NCBI GenBank assembly: GCA_026874595.1
Contig: CM049318.1
Span: forward strand, 19,815,456-19,879,455
DNA length: 64,000 bases
Direction: 5' to 3'
DNA from: Sipunculus nudus
Lineage: Eukaryota > Annelida > Sipuncula > Golfingiida > Sipunculidae
Shown here: piece by piece, positions 1 through 13,065 of the stretch
Layout of the letters: every line of letters starts with the position of its first letter
How positions within the stretch are numbered: position 1 is the stretch's first letter
Notes under the pieces: model-generated
What the model saw: only the letters and a program-made list of their open reading frames with translations
The model's database searches: none
Told to the model about the DNA's origin: nothing
Program-made: the position numbers and the translations under genes

Positions 1-1030
1 ATCTCCTTGGAAACCTGAAATTAGGTCATAGTGACCAATGTTTTGTGACCTATGGGCCGAAAACATGATTTTGAGCCCACAGATAATCAGATTGGGCACA
101 AATTGTATCCATTAGACCTAGAATCGTCCAACATGACATTTAGGGAGGTCCTACAAAAATGTCCTTGGAAACCTGAAATTAGGTCACTGTGACCTATATA
201 TTGCGACCTATAGGAAAAAGATGTCGTATGAACACCCTGAATGTCAGATGGTGACAAATCGTATCTGTACGGCTTAGAATCTTCTTACACAATTTCCTAG
301 GAGGCTGTAGGCAAATCTCCTTGGAAACCTGAAATTAGGTCATGGTGACCTATATTTTGTGACCTATGAGACAAAACCCGAATTTGAGCACCCTGAATGT
401 CAGATGGGCACAAATCGTATCTATTAGGCCTAGAATCTTCTAATGCAGCATCCAAGGAGGTCCTAGGCAAATCTCCTTGGAAACTGAAATTAGGTCATGG
501 TGACCTACATTTTGTGACCTACAGGCCGAAAACATCCAGAAAGTCCTGCAGGGCCCACATTGTATTTGTTAGGCCTATAATCTTCTAATGTTATATTCTG
601 AGATGTCCTTGGCCAATGTCCTTGGAAAACTGGAAAGCACCTAGACAGTCATACAGGGCAAAAATTGTATTAATTAGGCCTAGAATCTTTTCATATAAAA
701 TTCAGGGAGGTCCTAGTCAAGTGTCCTTGGAAACCTGAAATTAGGTCATGGTTACCTATATTGTGTGGCCTATGGGCTGCAAAATGGTTTTGAGAACCCA
801 GACAGACAAGGCACAAATTGTATCCATAAGCCCTAGAATCTTTTAACATGACATTCAGGGAAATCCTTGGCAATTCTCCTGGGAAACCTGAAATTGGATC
901 ATGGTGACCTATATTCTGCCAGCTATGGACCAGGAACATGATTTTGAGCACCCAGACAGACAGGGTACAAATTGTATCCATTTTCCTTGGAACCCTCTAT
1001 TGTGAAATCCAGGGGGTCCAGGGCAGGTCT
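1..1030. repeat. Tandem repeat, ~155-bp unit, about 6.5 copies
   Basis: The phrase TCTCCTTGGAAACCTGAAAT, or a close variant, recurs at 2, 160, 316, 472, 617, 722 and 875, with a partial copy near 982. Each unit continues through a 'ttaggtcatggtgacctat' block and a 'ttaggcctagaatcttctaa' block. Spacing is 156-158 bp in the left copies and shrinks to 145, 105 and 153 where units are damaged. The array begins before the window, so its true length is unknown. No coding signal was seen; short open frames here are incidental. Confidence 0.9.
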
Positions 1031-2425
1031 GCTATGAATCCTGTAATTTTTATTTTCTATCCATTTTTTTTCAACACTGTAACTTTAGCCATAGACTATT
1101 CTCACAGACAATATATATCATTAATAAAAAATATGAGCACCCATTCTTAATTAGCCGGGCGCCATGGCCCATGCGCCACTTGTTTAAAGATCCGCACCTA
1201 GTTATAACAACACTTACAGGTTTAGCCAAGAAAACAACAAAGCCCAAATCCGTCCAGCCAAGGTACATTTAGCAGCAGAAACAAGAAACGAATAAAGAAA
1301 AACAACCACAGAACGCGTGATCTCAGAAGGTAAACACGAGGCAGATTGGTAAACAGTCAGCGACGCATGACTGTCATGAGACCTGACCATAAATTACATA
1401 CATAGCAAGCACTGAAGTATACCTCAAGCTCTTCAGTCCTGGTCAACACAAAACCCATGCCTGCCCACCGGACCGTGACGGAGGTGTCCCAATCAAAACA
1501 CACCTTTCAGCGCCGCCAGGATTTTGAGTGTAGCCGAACCTCAGACGTCATCACAAGTATCGTCTTCTGCAAAAGTTTAGCCACGCCATCTCAATAGTGA
1601 ATTCGTGATGTTGGTCTTCGCATTGAAGGAAAGAAAATACGAACAAATAAATTCATGAATGAAAGAAGATTATATATATACCAGACAAATTAATCAGTGT
1701 CTTATTATCCCATTGTTTTATTATTTATAATCCTATGAGTACATTTATCATTTTGCAATTGGATATATCTATATATATATAGGCTGCCGGTAGGCAATTT
1801 AAGTTGGAAAATGACGCGGTGTCAAAAGGCTGGACTTCACATGACAAGCGGTATACACATAATTTTGATATGTGACGTGACATACGGGGAAATTTGTGAG
1901 CAAAATGGCGGTTTCATTACACTATAGTAGAAGAAAGAAATATACTAACATAAATTATTATTTTGCACCTTTGGGCCTAAGAAAGTCAGCCGTGAAATAT
2001 TGTTGACCGAATTATTGAAGCAAAATACTCATCGAACCCTATACCGTCCACTTCTGACTGATTTTTTAAATATATAAATCGTTGTCGGTATATTCGTCTA
2101 TCTATATTTGAGGAACATCTTAATCGAATGGAAGATCCCTTAATTTTAGGAATGACATGCTTTGTACTATGTCGAAATTACTGGGTTGCGCCATCTGAGA
2201 AAACATAACCTTATGGACCCGCGACAGTCTTGCTCTCGATACCGAAATAGATATTATACCTGAAGAGGCATTCAATATTTATTATTGATTATCAGCTTAA
2301 TATAGACTGCCAGTTAATATTCTTTCGAGAATTATCTTTATTTTGCTTCATGACAATGTTTCCTTCGCGCACACAGTTTTTCTGAGTGTAAAAATAAGTG
2401 TGAACATATGCCTTGAAAACGCCTC
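1031..2425. other. No gene recognised
   Basis: Non-coding AT-rich sequence between the left tandem repeat and the first pseudogene. I see short TA tracts near 1669 and 1768 and no long open frame, tRNA-like fold or transposon end that I could support. Confidence 0.5.
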
Positions 2426-3695
2426 ACGCTGGTCTACAAAATTTACGTATAGTTTCCTCTAACTGATCGTTGCTGTAGAAAGGTGACGTTCCAGTCCAAA
2501 CGGCCAATGAATGTGGATACTCCATGGTAGAAGAAAGGCTCTCGGTTATTTATGGTCACATAATTCAAGGCTCTGCAGTAATCCGTTATTTTTATTTTAA
2601 ATTTTCCACCATATATGGTCGGTGCTGGGCCATCATTACAGTCAGCAGGGTTATTGAGGGCTCCTTGGTGACCATCATCAAATTCTTCCATGAGCTTTTC
2701 GTATGAAGAGCCTTGCATAAGATCCACAAAGTGTCTTGTCATTATGGTTGTTTTCTAGGCTTTTTTAAAGCGCGTTGAACCTTTCGTTACCCCAGAAAAT
2801 ACTTTCTAGCATTTTGGCCAGAATTTATCAGGCGCACAGTCTGTCCTAGCTTTGGCAGCGCTTTCGCCTTTAGTGTAACAGGCGCAAAGGGGAGGCGGAC
2901 TTATAAAGCCTGCATGGACTCTTATAGCTATTGGCCATTCCATGTTGATAACAGATCATGGCTTTTATTTAGCAGCTTTATAGGCTCCATACAAAGCCAC
3001 GATTGACGCTACAATCAGAGCGTCTGACAGACACTTCATCATGCTGTTTGGAACTTTTGATCAGAGCGGAAGTGACGTCATTATTCAAAAGTAGCGGCAT
3101 TACAAATGGAACGAAGCCGTCATCGTCATCAGCTCGTCTTGGTTCATCCGGGTATTTAAGTTCAGTTGCTTGGGAAAGTCCGAAATTACGAGCTTTCCAG
3201 CGAGAAAAACTAATCAAAGCTTTCATGTACCAAGGCGCGCCTTTTCTTTCTTTACCAGGGCTACTTCAAAGGACCATGCCAACGGAATATATGGGAGAAT
3301 ATGTGGTGGCTCGCTCATTTACTACCGCCGACAACACAGGACACACCTGTAGGAAGTCGAAACCGCTCTCTTCGCCGACAATTGGGTCAGCGGATCTCAC
3401 GCCTATCTTCTCCTCCGAATTTTCCATTGGAACAAACTTGTATCCAAGAGGATATTCTTTTACACCTTCGTCAATAACGATTTTCATTCTCTTGGCTTTT
3501 GACTCTGACTAAAATAGCTTGTCGTACCTGGTCCAAAGAAAGCTGGTAACTGTTATCTAGGAAAATCATGAGATTACAGACAATAGCGTTTCTGGTCTTT
3601 GTTATGTAATGCATTAACGCTTAGTGAAGGCCCAATGGTCGTGATGTTGAATAGCTGCCTTCTGATGGTAGCGTGTAATTTGTTGCTTGAGCCAT
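2426..3695 (-). pseudogene. HHxxxDG acyltransferase pseudogene (catalytic segment deleted)
   Basis: Reading on the minus strand from an ATG at 3693-3695, the translation matches the intact paralogues in scattered pieces. An N-terminal piece (MAQATNYTLPSEG...SRPLGLH) ends at an in-frame TAA at 3621-3623, where paralogues have Glu after GLN. Family sequence resumes, then the frame shifts near 3487. A piece with GYKFVPMEN and DVRSADPIV-like sequence (3266-3487) then jumps directly to SGFDF. About 55 residues, including the whole HHxxxDG motif, are therefore missing. Later pieces at 2978-3226 (KYPDEPRRADDDDG, TSALIKSSKQH) and 2443-2742 (CRALN, YHGVSTF) follow. A short in-family C-terminus (QLEETIRKFC) in another frame stops at 2426-2428. 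A splice acceptor (TTTTCAG) lies 8 nt before the ATG, as in the functional copies. The identity as a dead family member is clear; whether any fragment is transcribed is unknown. Confidence 0.93.
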
Positions 3696-6600
3696 TTCCA
3701 GATCTGAAAACATTAATATGTTTATTTTAGATTCGTTAAGCGGTGTAGCTTTTAGACATATTTTGACAGTGACGGATGCCCACAGACATTTGCAAAGTTC
3801 ATCCAGCTTTACACAGCTGAAAACCCTCCAGTGGAACTGTGACAGATGCTTTCAGAGTATGCATTGTTTGAAACAGTGTTGTGCACTACCACCAGTCCTG
3901 TTCACGTGCATACTGTTTCATACAGCATTGAATGGCGACAGCAATGAAAATGTGTAATACGGTGGCCCTGCTACCCTGGACACACCGAGAAAATGGAAAT
4001 GTTATACGCCGTTCCCTTCGATTATCATCTCGAACCTGTAAGGGGCTCGTATTTCTAACCCTGAAGAAATCCCCATCAAAGCCCATTTTCGATTGGTGGC
4101 AGGTCATGCAAATGGAATAGCATGGCATTGGAAGACGCCTTCTGCATGAAGAATTTAATTTTTGTTAAAAGAACGACCCTAGGAACCCATTCAAGGACTT
4201 AAATATAACATCTAGTGGTGCAGGACCTGGAGTTGTCGGAATAAGCCTCTGAAAGGGAAGACTCTTGCAAGCAATGGTCCAACAATCATTTGCGTACTTA
4301 AATCAAGGGGCAGCATGGGGAGCTGCGCCATTATAACAGAATTCAAATGTTTCCAGCCTCTCTAACCCTAGACCTGAGCAACCAGATTTTGACTGCATTG
4401 TCAAATACAAATCCATGAAGGAATTTACCGTTATATTATATAAACACAGGATACGAAAATAATTACATATTCTGTTCTGTGCTGTTCTATTCGATCAAAG
4501 AATCAATATGTAATATCTAAAATCAAATAAATAAAACAAATGTACCATAATATGTTTGTTTGTCATATAATACGTGCACGTTTCGGTAGGTGATATATCG
4601 TACTCATGAAAGATGTCTTCAGACAAGAGAGTCTCAGGTTGAACCTTACCTGTTCCTTGTTCCACGGAAAGAACTGGAAGGGCCGCCTGTTTGTTCACCT
4701 CATGGAGTATCACTTTTTTTATATGTACTGCAAATTCTGTCTGCATCATGAACAAGAAATCACACAGAGGCGGTGACTTTTTCTCCAGGACATGAGTTTA
4801 CATATACATAAAGAGAGTATCGTATATTTACTGGGCAAACGAATGACGTAGCATGTTTGGCACTTTCACAAATAATTATATAAGGTCCCTTATCTAGACG
4901 TGGAACGAATGTGGAACCAGACAGCAGACTCGGACTTTGGGACATTCAACGGTCCGTTGGTTTACGCACTATGATAGTATTAAGAGGTCAATGTGTGAGG
5001 CAATCAGTGCAAGATGCTGTCGTTCATTGAAATACCAACCAAAGATCGATCAAAATCAGAATCTTCAAATACAGTAATATCTCGGAATTGAGACAAGCAG
5101 CGTCACCGAGTTAAAGTTGTCGCTCGTCTTAGGAGGTCGTCTAAGTCAGGTTTGACCTAAAGGTTCTTACAAAACGTTTGACCGTCCGTTGTTAAGTGAT
5201 TCTGACGGGTAGCTCTTCAATATAATTTAGAACCACTGCAGTTTTCCAACTAACTCTACATGATAAGACCGGATATTAACACGATTTGTTTTGTAAAATT
5301 TTATTTGTTCATATTAAAAAATTAATAAAAGTAATACTCAGGAAAAGTTAAAATTCATATCCAAGCACATCTCAATATTCATTCATATACATTATTAGCA
5401 ATATTACAATACCCCGGTATGTACAATGAATGCTTGTTATGCTCTATATTCACACAGTGAGTCTCAGAGCGCGTTCACACTGAAACCACTGAAATTTAGC
5501 CTGGTCAATACCGCTAATAATACCTACTGCTAGAGGTAACATGTACCTATACCTAATCAAAACTATCTGAGTGTAAACTTATTTTCACCTATAAGATTAA
5601 GTGTCTCTGCCTGTCTGAGGATAGGGGCTCATTCTAACAGCCGTCACTCGGTTCTAGCCTATTAGTGAATTTTTGTTTCGATTATTTCAAATGATAAGTT
5701 AGGGTTACCTGGGGATAATTAAGTTTACTAGGGAGTTTTACTTAAACAGAATGGGTTTGTTACTAATGTCATATAAATCATTTGGATATGAAACAATTTA
5801 GCCAGATCTGCTTTGAGTCTGTTGTGGCTTCTATGTATCTGATTTCAGGGCCGTTTGCTTCTCAATCGTTAATCGAAATATAGCTAGAGGCATGGCTTTC
5901 GGATAATATATCAATTCAACTCTGTTTAAGATTACATTTAGAACCAATAATTTTTTACCGAAAAGAGGCTTAATGTCCAGATTTCAAAATACATTCATTC
6001 ATGATTACAAACAGTTGCATAAAGATAAATAAATTCTTACGGTACATTTGCATTCAAAGTGAAGTAAGTAAAACAAAACTAATACCAGTTGCTCTGTAAA
6101 ATATTCAAATCCTGACTACTTCTGTGGTTAGATGAATTTCAATTTTCGAACATGTTTTGTCTTTTAATTGAATTGTAATATTTAATACTACTCCAATGGA
6201 AACTTCCCACTGACTATATAATTTTAATATTCTTTTAAAACTTATATTGATAAGGTTATAACGTATATTTTTTCCTTAAATATAATTACGTAAATAACTG
6301 TTCAAAGGACATTCCAAAATAAAATGACTCCAATTTTGTTTAAAAACAACTAAGGTGATAAGAGTGTTTGCAGAATTTTTCTTCTCTGTCGATTAATATA
6401 TGTCTACCTGATGCTACAGCAAATTTAAGATTTCAGCATCCACATTTAGGGATTGCCTTGTATTTCTTTTCTATTTGGTACACATGATCAATTATTTTCA
6501 ACTCGTAACAATGATTTGGATTTTCTGTAGAAATATAATTCATTACATCAGCAAACATAATTGCGCCAATCTTGAATTGCCATATATTTTCCCATTGTCT

Positions 6601-7110
6601 TAATACTTTAAATAATATATCTTTTCACATTGTATCCTCTATCCATAACCGATTGTCACATCTTTTGCGGGCAAATTTAAATCTGTCAACAATTTTATCT
6701 TTTCATATTGTGCTATACATCCATATCCGAAATAGTAAAGACCTAAAGAAAATAGCCCAATTGGATTTTCCTATTATTGTCCATCTTTTTGAAAAATACA
6801 AACAAGTGTTACAGATATATATCATAAACATAAAACATTTAACCATTGGTGAAAAAGAAATTGCATCAGTTAAGAAAGTAGTAATCTACCAAAATCCCCT
6901 CAGCCATACTATAAAATAGATTAAAAGATGCAACACTGATGCTAACCTAATTAACTTCAGGGTCACAAGTTTTGGGTCCATTGTTAAATGACTAAAACCT
7001 TGGAACCATGGTTCCATTAATGGTTTTTCTTTATGTTTTAATTTAAATAGGTTGCACAAAGAATTTCATCTATTTTGTCTATATTTGGGCACTTATTCAA
7101 CCTTTTTTTA
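3696..7110. other. Upstream flank of pseudogene 1; no gene recognised
   Basis: AT-rich non-coding sequence. The 8-nt leader and AG acceptor (3704-3705) of the pseudogene are visible, but I found no clear homologue of the first exons seen upstream of the other copies. The best GTAAG donor-like site, near 4650, is not similar to them. An open frame at 6572-6919 is very AT-rich and contains a rough internal duplication (FHIV...IH twice). I do not consider it a gene. Confidence 0.5.
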
Positions 7111-7111
7111 C

Positions 7112-7113
<2 letters not shown>

Positions 7114-7150
<37 letters not shown>
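7114..7150. repeat. (GA)n microsatellite
   Basis: Uninterrupted GA dinucleotide run of about 18 units, just downstream (in gene sense) of the second pseudogene's stop codon. Confidence 0.95.
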
Positions 7151-7206
7151 CAGAAAATGAGAGAGAGGGTTATTTTCAAGCATGCGTTTAACTGGGATAG
7201 GGAAAC

Positions 7207-8687
7207 CTAAGTCGGTATGCAAAACTTCGTTATTGTCTCCTCTAACCGGCGAAGGAAGTTCCTTAGGAATTTCTCACTGACCATCGCTGTATTAAAGGTA
7301 ACAGTCCAGCTCAGGCGGCCATTGAAGGTGGATACTCCATGGAAGAAATAAGGCTCTCTGTTGCTCATGGCAAACCCGTTCAGAGCTCTGCAGTAATCGG
7401 TCATCTGTATCTTACATTTTCCCCCATATATGGTAGGTTCTGGGCCATTGTTACAGTTACCGAGGTTACTGAGGGCTCCTTGTTGCTGCACTTCGAATTC
7501 TTCCAAGATCTTCTCGAATGATGAACCTTGAATAAGATCAACAAAATACCTTGTTAGTTTATGGGCTTCAACGCTCTTTTCAAGGGTAGCTCCTTTCTTC
7601 ACCCCAGAATATACACTCTTGCATTTGGACCAGAATTTCTCCTGGGTCCAATCTGATCTAGCTTTGACCTTACTTTCACCTTGACTGTTATAGGTGCTGA
7701 GGGGTTGAGGACTGGTCAGACCGGCGTGGACCCTCATGTCAATTGGCCAGCCTATTTTAATTGCAGCCGGCGGCTTTATGTTAGCATCTTGATAGGCTGT
7801 ATTCAGAGCAATACTAGAAGCGACTATAAGAGCACTGTGGACAGATACTCCATGCTGTTTGGAGCTTTTGATGAGAGCGGACGTTACATCAGGGCTCAGG
7901 ACGAGTGGCATTGCGAATGGAACGCTGCCATCATCATTTCCAGCACGACTCGGTTCATCCAGGTACTTCAGTTCCACTGCTTTGGAAACTCCAAAGGTGC
8001 GGGCCTTCCATCGGAGAGCAACAACCAAGGCTTTCATGTACCAAGGCGTGGAGCCATCGCCCTTAACCAAAGCTCCCTCATATTATTTGACAAGTAGAAT
8101 GCTTGGAAGGATATCTTTCGTTTCTTGGTCATTCATAACCGTAGACAAGACTGGGTACAGCTGGCGGTACATAAAGTCGAACCCGCTCTTTCCATCAACG
8201 ATCGTGTGGTCTATTGTCAGTATAATCATATAGTGAAAGTGCGATTCTTCAGTTTTTCCGTTCGTTATTGGCACCAACGTCACACGCCAGAGTGGACCAT
8301 TCTTTACGTCGAGGGGGATTTTACAAATGTCACGAAGTAATATTGGCCAATCTTCCTTGACAATAGGGTCAGCGGATCTCACGTCTATCTTCTGTTCTAT
8401 ATTATCCATAGGCACAAATTTATAGCCGAAAGGATTTGACTTTACATGACTTCGTCACTGACAATATTCATTCGTAGGACCTCTTGGCTTTCGACAGTCA
8501 CAAGAACTGCTTTTCGTAGTAGGTCCAAAGAGAGCTGCTTGTTTATCTCCAAGAACATCATGTGATTGCAAACAAGAGCGTTCATGCCCTCAGTGATGTA
8601 GTGCATGAACGATTCGTTCAGTCCCAGCGGTCGTGAGCCAGTCTTGCCGCCATCTTGTATTTGTCTATAGCTGATTGCTTGAGCCAT
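7207..8687 (-). pseudogene. HHxxxDG acyltransferase pseudogene (frameshift, nonsense, H-to-D)
   Basis: This copy is nearly full length and collinear with the 492-aa paralogues, but has at least three lesions. The start MAQAISYRQIQDG at 8687 follows the usual acceptor and 8-nt leader. After residue ~80 (VSDEV) the frame is broken by two extra bases (or one lost) near 8444-8450. Family sequence continues in another frame as VKSNPFGYKFVPMDN. The active-site motif reads DHTIVDG instead of HHTIVDG, so the first histidine is aspartate. An in-frame TAA at 8083-8085 replaces the Ser of the VDSYE segment. The remaining 285 or so codons (STPWYMKAL... to KFCIPT) are open to 7207 and well conserved, including WPIDMRVHAG and SNLGNC. 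Good preservation suggests recent death. Sequencing error could explain the frameshift but is less likely to explain all three changes. Confidence 0.9.
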
Positions 8688-8695
8688 TCCTGCAA

Positions 8696-9975
8696 CTGAA
8701 ATATAAAGTATGTTTGCGATTAGTACTGGCTTGCTTTCATGAGTTTGGACTATTACTTGATGTTACTAATTAAGCTAATGTACATTATGGTCTTGATAGT
8801 AATAAGATCAGCACACTAATATGAATATTTAAAATATATACATGTAATCGTTAACCCCATTTCAAGAGCACAGATATAATAAGGAAACGTATACTAAAAA
8901 CTTTGATTTATAATATGTTTCAAACTATTCTTACGTAGAAACAACTTGAGTTTGGTTGAATAAATTGAAGACGTTTCTACTTAAGGGAGTTCTTAATGTG
9001 TGATGACGCGTAGGATAGTTACGTTGAATGCAACGGATAATAAATTGAGTGACAAAACTAACGTCTTCACATGGAAGGATAAGTGTTTTTGAAAAAAAGA
9101 AATTTCAATAATTGACTAATACTAGTTACCTGTTGCCTCAAGTTTATTCTTAATGTACATATTCGCCAAGATTGCTAAAGAAAACATTACATTAATTCGA
9201 CCTACGTGTGCAAATGCAAGTCTGAACATCTACTTTAATTACTGAATCACAACCTGGGCCTGACACTCTGGCAAACGCGAGCAGTGACACAAGTCTTCCT
9301 CAAGGAGCACCATGTAATCAAACTTAACGCAACCGAGGTTAATTTGAACTACTGCCAGCATTTGACTACGCCCCTCATGTAGCGGTTATACACTGCAGTC
9401 GTCCAAGATATCGTCACGTGAAACCGCTGATTTATATGCAAAGGTTCTAAGGGCAGGATCACCAGGGTGCGGGCAGAGCAAAGAATTGCAATCGGACCAT
9501 TGATACTACATTGTGCATCCATCTCAAATTTAAACATGTGACAAAGGCTCTCGTCGGTTCGATTAAACCGGGACACAAGCTCTAAATGTTCTGATTCTTG
9601 GCTCTATAGCAGAACGGGTGTTATCACGGGTATAACCGCTCCTTCAGAAGCGTAGCATTTGAATCCAGTCAATATTCGCTTTTACACGTTTATGTTATTT
9701 TTTCCTTAAACACAAACTCTATCCGTTATATTTCTGCCCCGGATTATAAATACACAAACATCCATCATCATGCTATATACTTAGTGACCGACAGTTATCT
9801 TTCACGTGGTTTTTGCGTGACGTCACAAAGCGTTTTTTTAGACAGCATTATTATCATATTGTGTAACCACAACAGGTGAACAAATCTGAGATGTAATAGC
9901 TGCTTATACATCTTGCAGACATATTAAAAAGTACAATATATACCTGGTTCCAGAAAAACAGAGTACAAATCTTAC
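8696..9975 (-). other. 5' UTR intron of pseudogene 2, with type-A first exon donor
   Basis: The acceptor (TATATTTCAG) ends 8 nt before the ATG. A donor GGAG|GTAAGATTTG at 9975/9976 closely matches the donors upstream of the two 492-aa genes (CGGAG|GTAAGATATG and CGTAG|GTAAGATATG). The implied intron is 1,280 nt and holds no minisatellite. A TATATAA on the minus strand near 10038-10044 lies about 65 nt before the donor and could be a promoter element. This rests on splice consensus plus paralogue comparison; there are no transcript data. Confidence 0.65.
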
Positions 9976-10231
9976 CTCCGTTTGGCACCCGGGGTAGTTT
10001 ACAAGAAAGGGTAATACATTTCTTCACCTACTGAGGTTATATAGTTGCCTTATCTTACAGTAAAAATGTACCCAACTTGTTGTCAAACTGGCCATATTGA
10101 GTTTCTGACCCCCGTGATTACAATATCGGGTTTACTCAATTCTCCAAGCTTTCGATCGATTATGGGAAAGCAAACACTGGCTTATGTTATAAAATATTTA
10201 CTCCACTACACAATCTTCACTAAAGAGACGT

Positions 10232-10460
10232 AAATCCTTAATCCTGAATCCCTGCATCCTTCATTCCAAATCCATGCATTTTTAATCCTTTCATCCTTAA
10301 AATTTTAATCCCTATATCCTTAATCGTTATTCCCTGTACACTAAATCCCTGCATCCTTAATCCCTGTACTCTTTACCCCTGTATACCTGAATCCCTGTGC
10401 CTTTAATCCCTGCATCAGTAATCCTTAATCCCTTCATCATAAATTCTGAGTCCTTTGAAT
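10232..10460. repeat. Degenerate short tandem repeat (AATCCCTGCATCCTT-like)
   Basis: Phrases such as AATCCCTGCATCCTTAATCC recur irregularly about every 14-17 bp, interspersed with variants (aatccctgtactct, aatccctatatcctt). Divergence between units is high, suggesting an old array. Confidence 0.8.
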
Positions 10461-10924
10461 TGAATTCATTACACTAATGTAATGTAATGCATTTTGTCTT
10501 AATGAAATTAAGAATTTCAAACAGAATCAATAACCCCAATTTTAATATGATTCTATGAGACTAATAATGAAATAACATGATGAAGATAAGCATTAAAAAA
10601 ACTAGAGCAAATATAAACCCAGAAGCATTTTGATACTAAAAATATTATTATAAGTATTATTATACACCATAATAGTAAATACTATTATAATGACACATTA
10701 AAGTTTCAAAGTAACATTACAGAAAAATTCATTTACTCTTTTATTTTCAAAATAGGGACCAGAGTTACAGTATTTTATGTACCCCAGGTATTTCAGGTTA
10801 AAAAAGGGAGACGTTTTCTTAAAAGTCATTAATTCCCCTTGTATACCAGATGTAAAGGGATGAGTATTACAACAGCCATTAGAGTGAAGAAAAGGAAACC
10901 ATATTCAAGGCATATGAATCATAC

Positions 10925-11410
10925 TGGGTCGGCTCATTTATCCGGATATACATCTAGATCGGCTCCTTAATCCGGATTTACATCTGGATCGGCTCATTAA
11001 TCCGGATATACATCTAGATCGGCTCATTAATCCGGATATACATCTGGATCGGCTCATTAATCCGGATATACATCTGGATCGGCTCATTTATCCGAATATA
11101 CATTTTGGTCGGCTCATTTATCTTGATATAAATCTGGGTCGGCCCGTTTATCCGGATATACATCTTGGTCGGCTCGTTTATCTGGATACATATCTGGGTC
11201 GGCTTGTTTATCAGGATACACATCTGGGTCGGCTCGTTAATCCGGATATACATCTGGTTCGGCTCGATTATCCGGATACAAATCTGGGTCAGCTTGTATA
11301 ACCGGATTAACATTTTGGTCAGTTCGTTAATCCGGATACACGTCTTGGTCGACTCGTTTATCTGGATAACATCTCGGGCGGCTCGTTTATCTGGATTCAC
11401 ATTTAAAAAA
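10925..11410. repeat. 30-bp minisatellite, about 16 copies
   Basis: The unit 'catctggatcggctcattaa' plus 'tccggatata' repeats every 30 bp. The left half is the most uniform and the right half diverges (cttggtcggctcgtttatctg). Because 30 is a multiple of three, both strands carry open frames with a 10-residue period: about 138 codons on minus (INEPTKMYIR-like) and about 105 on plus (VGSFIWIHIW-like). There is no homology or splice context to support coding. Confidence 0.9.
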
Positions 11411-12191
11411 TTGAGGTCGTTCCTAGCCAATGTAACGTTTTCCGTTAAGTTTCATGTAAATTTGATTGGGCGTTTGTTCTGAATTCTTCTATCAGAGAGA
11501 CAATCAAACCAGCCAAATAAAACTAGAAACAACACGGGTGAAATCATAACCTCCTTGGAGGTGTTCAGCACTTTGTATGAATTTCTCTGGAATTGCCTTT
11601 AATGCGAATAGAATGTCATGTATTGTTATGCTTTTTGGTCAACATGACCTCGATCAGTTCGGTCTCTGCTTATATCACTCTACCCCATAAACACAAATCC
11701 ATGTCAATGTCAATGGCCATAGCTCTGTGCTCTGAATGTGACGTCAGTGGTGTTATCATAAGATATATCTTGTCGCCATATATAGGTGCCCTGATCCCTT
11801 ATGTTAACCATATATGGTAGCCAGGTTTTGTACGTACTGAATGTGATGTTACGGATAACGTTTTCCCGTACATGGACACAGGAATATTTAGTAATTCCTG
11901 TGACTCGGCAAGAAGATGAAGAAATATAATTCTGATTAATTATGAATAATTTATTGTGCAATAATATATATATTTCACCAAGACAAAATGTGGTATACTG
12001 GATGTCCTGACTGACCATTATTTCCATTTTCTTGTAGCTAGATTAATGCGCTTACGTCAGTGTATATGTGCAGTGAAAAGAGTTAGCAATCATAAGTAAA
12101 AGGTTTTGCCCTTACGGAAAGATTCCTGCTATTAGCTTTTCAGTAACTTGAAATATAACAATTTATATAGGGATAGTTTAATATGAATATC

Positions 12192-12226
<35 letters not shown>

Positions 12227-13065
12227 TATATATATATATAAACACATATATATTTATATATACATATACTCATATATTACTGTATGCATTACACACACAT
12301 ATATGTATATATTTGGACAACCTCATGAAAGCGAGTCAGGAACAGAATGAGGTACAAAGGGCTGTTTGTTCACACATATTATCTGTTACGTGGTGCTACA
12401 AAGTTGTGCTGTCAATCTGTCAGAACGCTGTAAGTGTGAGGAAAACATTTATCTGGAACAAGGCCATTGATATATATTGGTTCCAATGTAATTTAAAGTC
12501 CCCATCAATGTAGATTGTAAAATACCTATTTTAGGTGGATATACATTTAGCTATATTTTCTTCGAATGAACATCCGTTGTGAAATAATTGGCAAAAGTTT
12601 AAAAGTTTGAAAGATGTATGATGTATATCATTAATTACATATTTTAATGATCATGAGAGTGGTATCAGGAACAAGGTGTGTCACAACAGATCATCATAAT
12701 AGTAATTTCAATAACAAGCTAACATCGAAGCTATCTCGATTGTTTTCTCTCGTAAATTACCCTTCCTATAAATTATCTTTAATATAGCAGAAAGATATGT
12801 TAAATTAAATAAACCTCCCATGTAAAACCTTCAACTTGGGAATAAAAAAAACTCACTGTGTGATCAAGTTTCACAACTATAATATGTTTTTTAAGCTTGT
12901 CCAAACAACCAGGGGTTTAGGTAAACACTTAGCGAGAACATGAACCTTATAGCACTTAACACGATGACATCATTGATATGGCATTTCACTGTAAAAGTTC
13001 ACAAGACCGTGACATTGGCCTAGATGTGTCGCTGCCTTTAACGTGAAGGCGCCTTAGTGCAGAGT
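11411..13065. other. No gene recognised; contains (ATT)n and TA-rich tracts
   Basis: Non-coding sequence with an (ATT)n run near 12190-12223 followed by mixed TA/ACAC sequence to about 12310. Open frames at 11593-11820, 11710-12027 and 12313-12513 are short, overlap on both strands and show no recognisable protein features. Confidence 0.5.

Noticed and set aside
3003-3512. 169-codon plus-strand open frame
   Set aside because: It is the antisense shadow of acyltransferase pseudogene 1. Equivalent shadows occur opposite every intact copy.
6572-6919. 115-codon plus-strand open frame
   Set aside because: Very AT-rich composition, biased to Ile/Lys/Asn/His, with no homology or conserved context.
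8083-8415. Separate small genes at 8442-8687, 8083-8415 and 7207-8070
   Set aside because: They are consecutive pieces of one acyltransferase reading frame split by a frameshift and a nonsense codon.
11014-11482. Open frames on both strands with 10-residue periodicity
   Set aside because: A direct consequence of a 30-bp minisatellite; no independent coding evidence.
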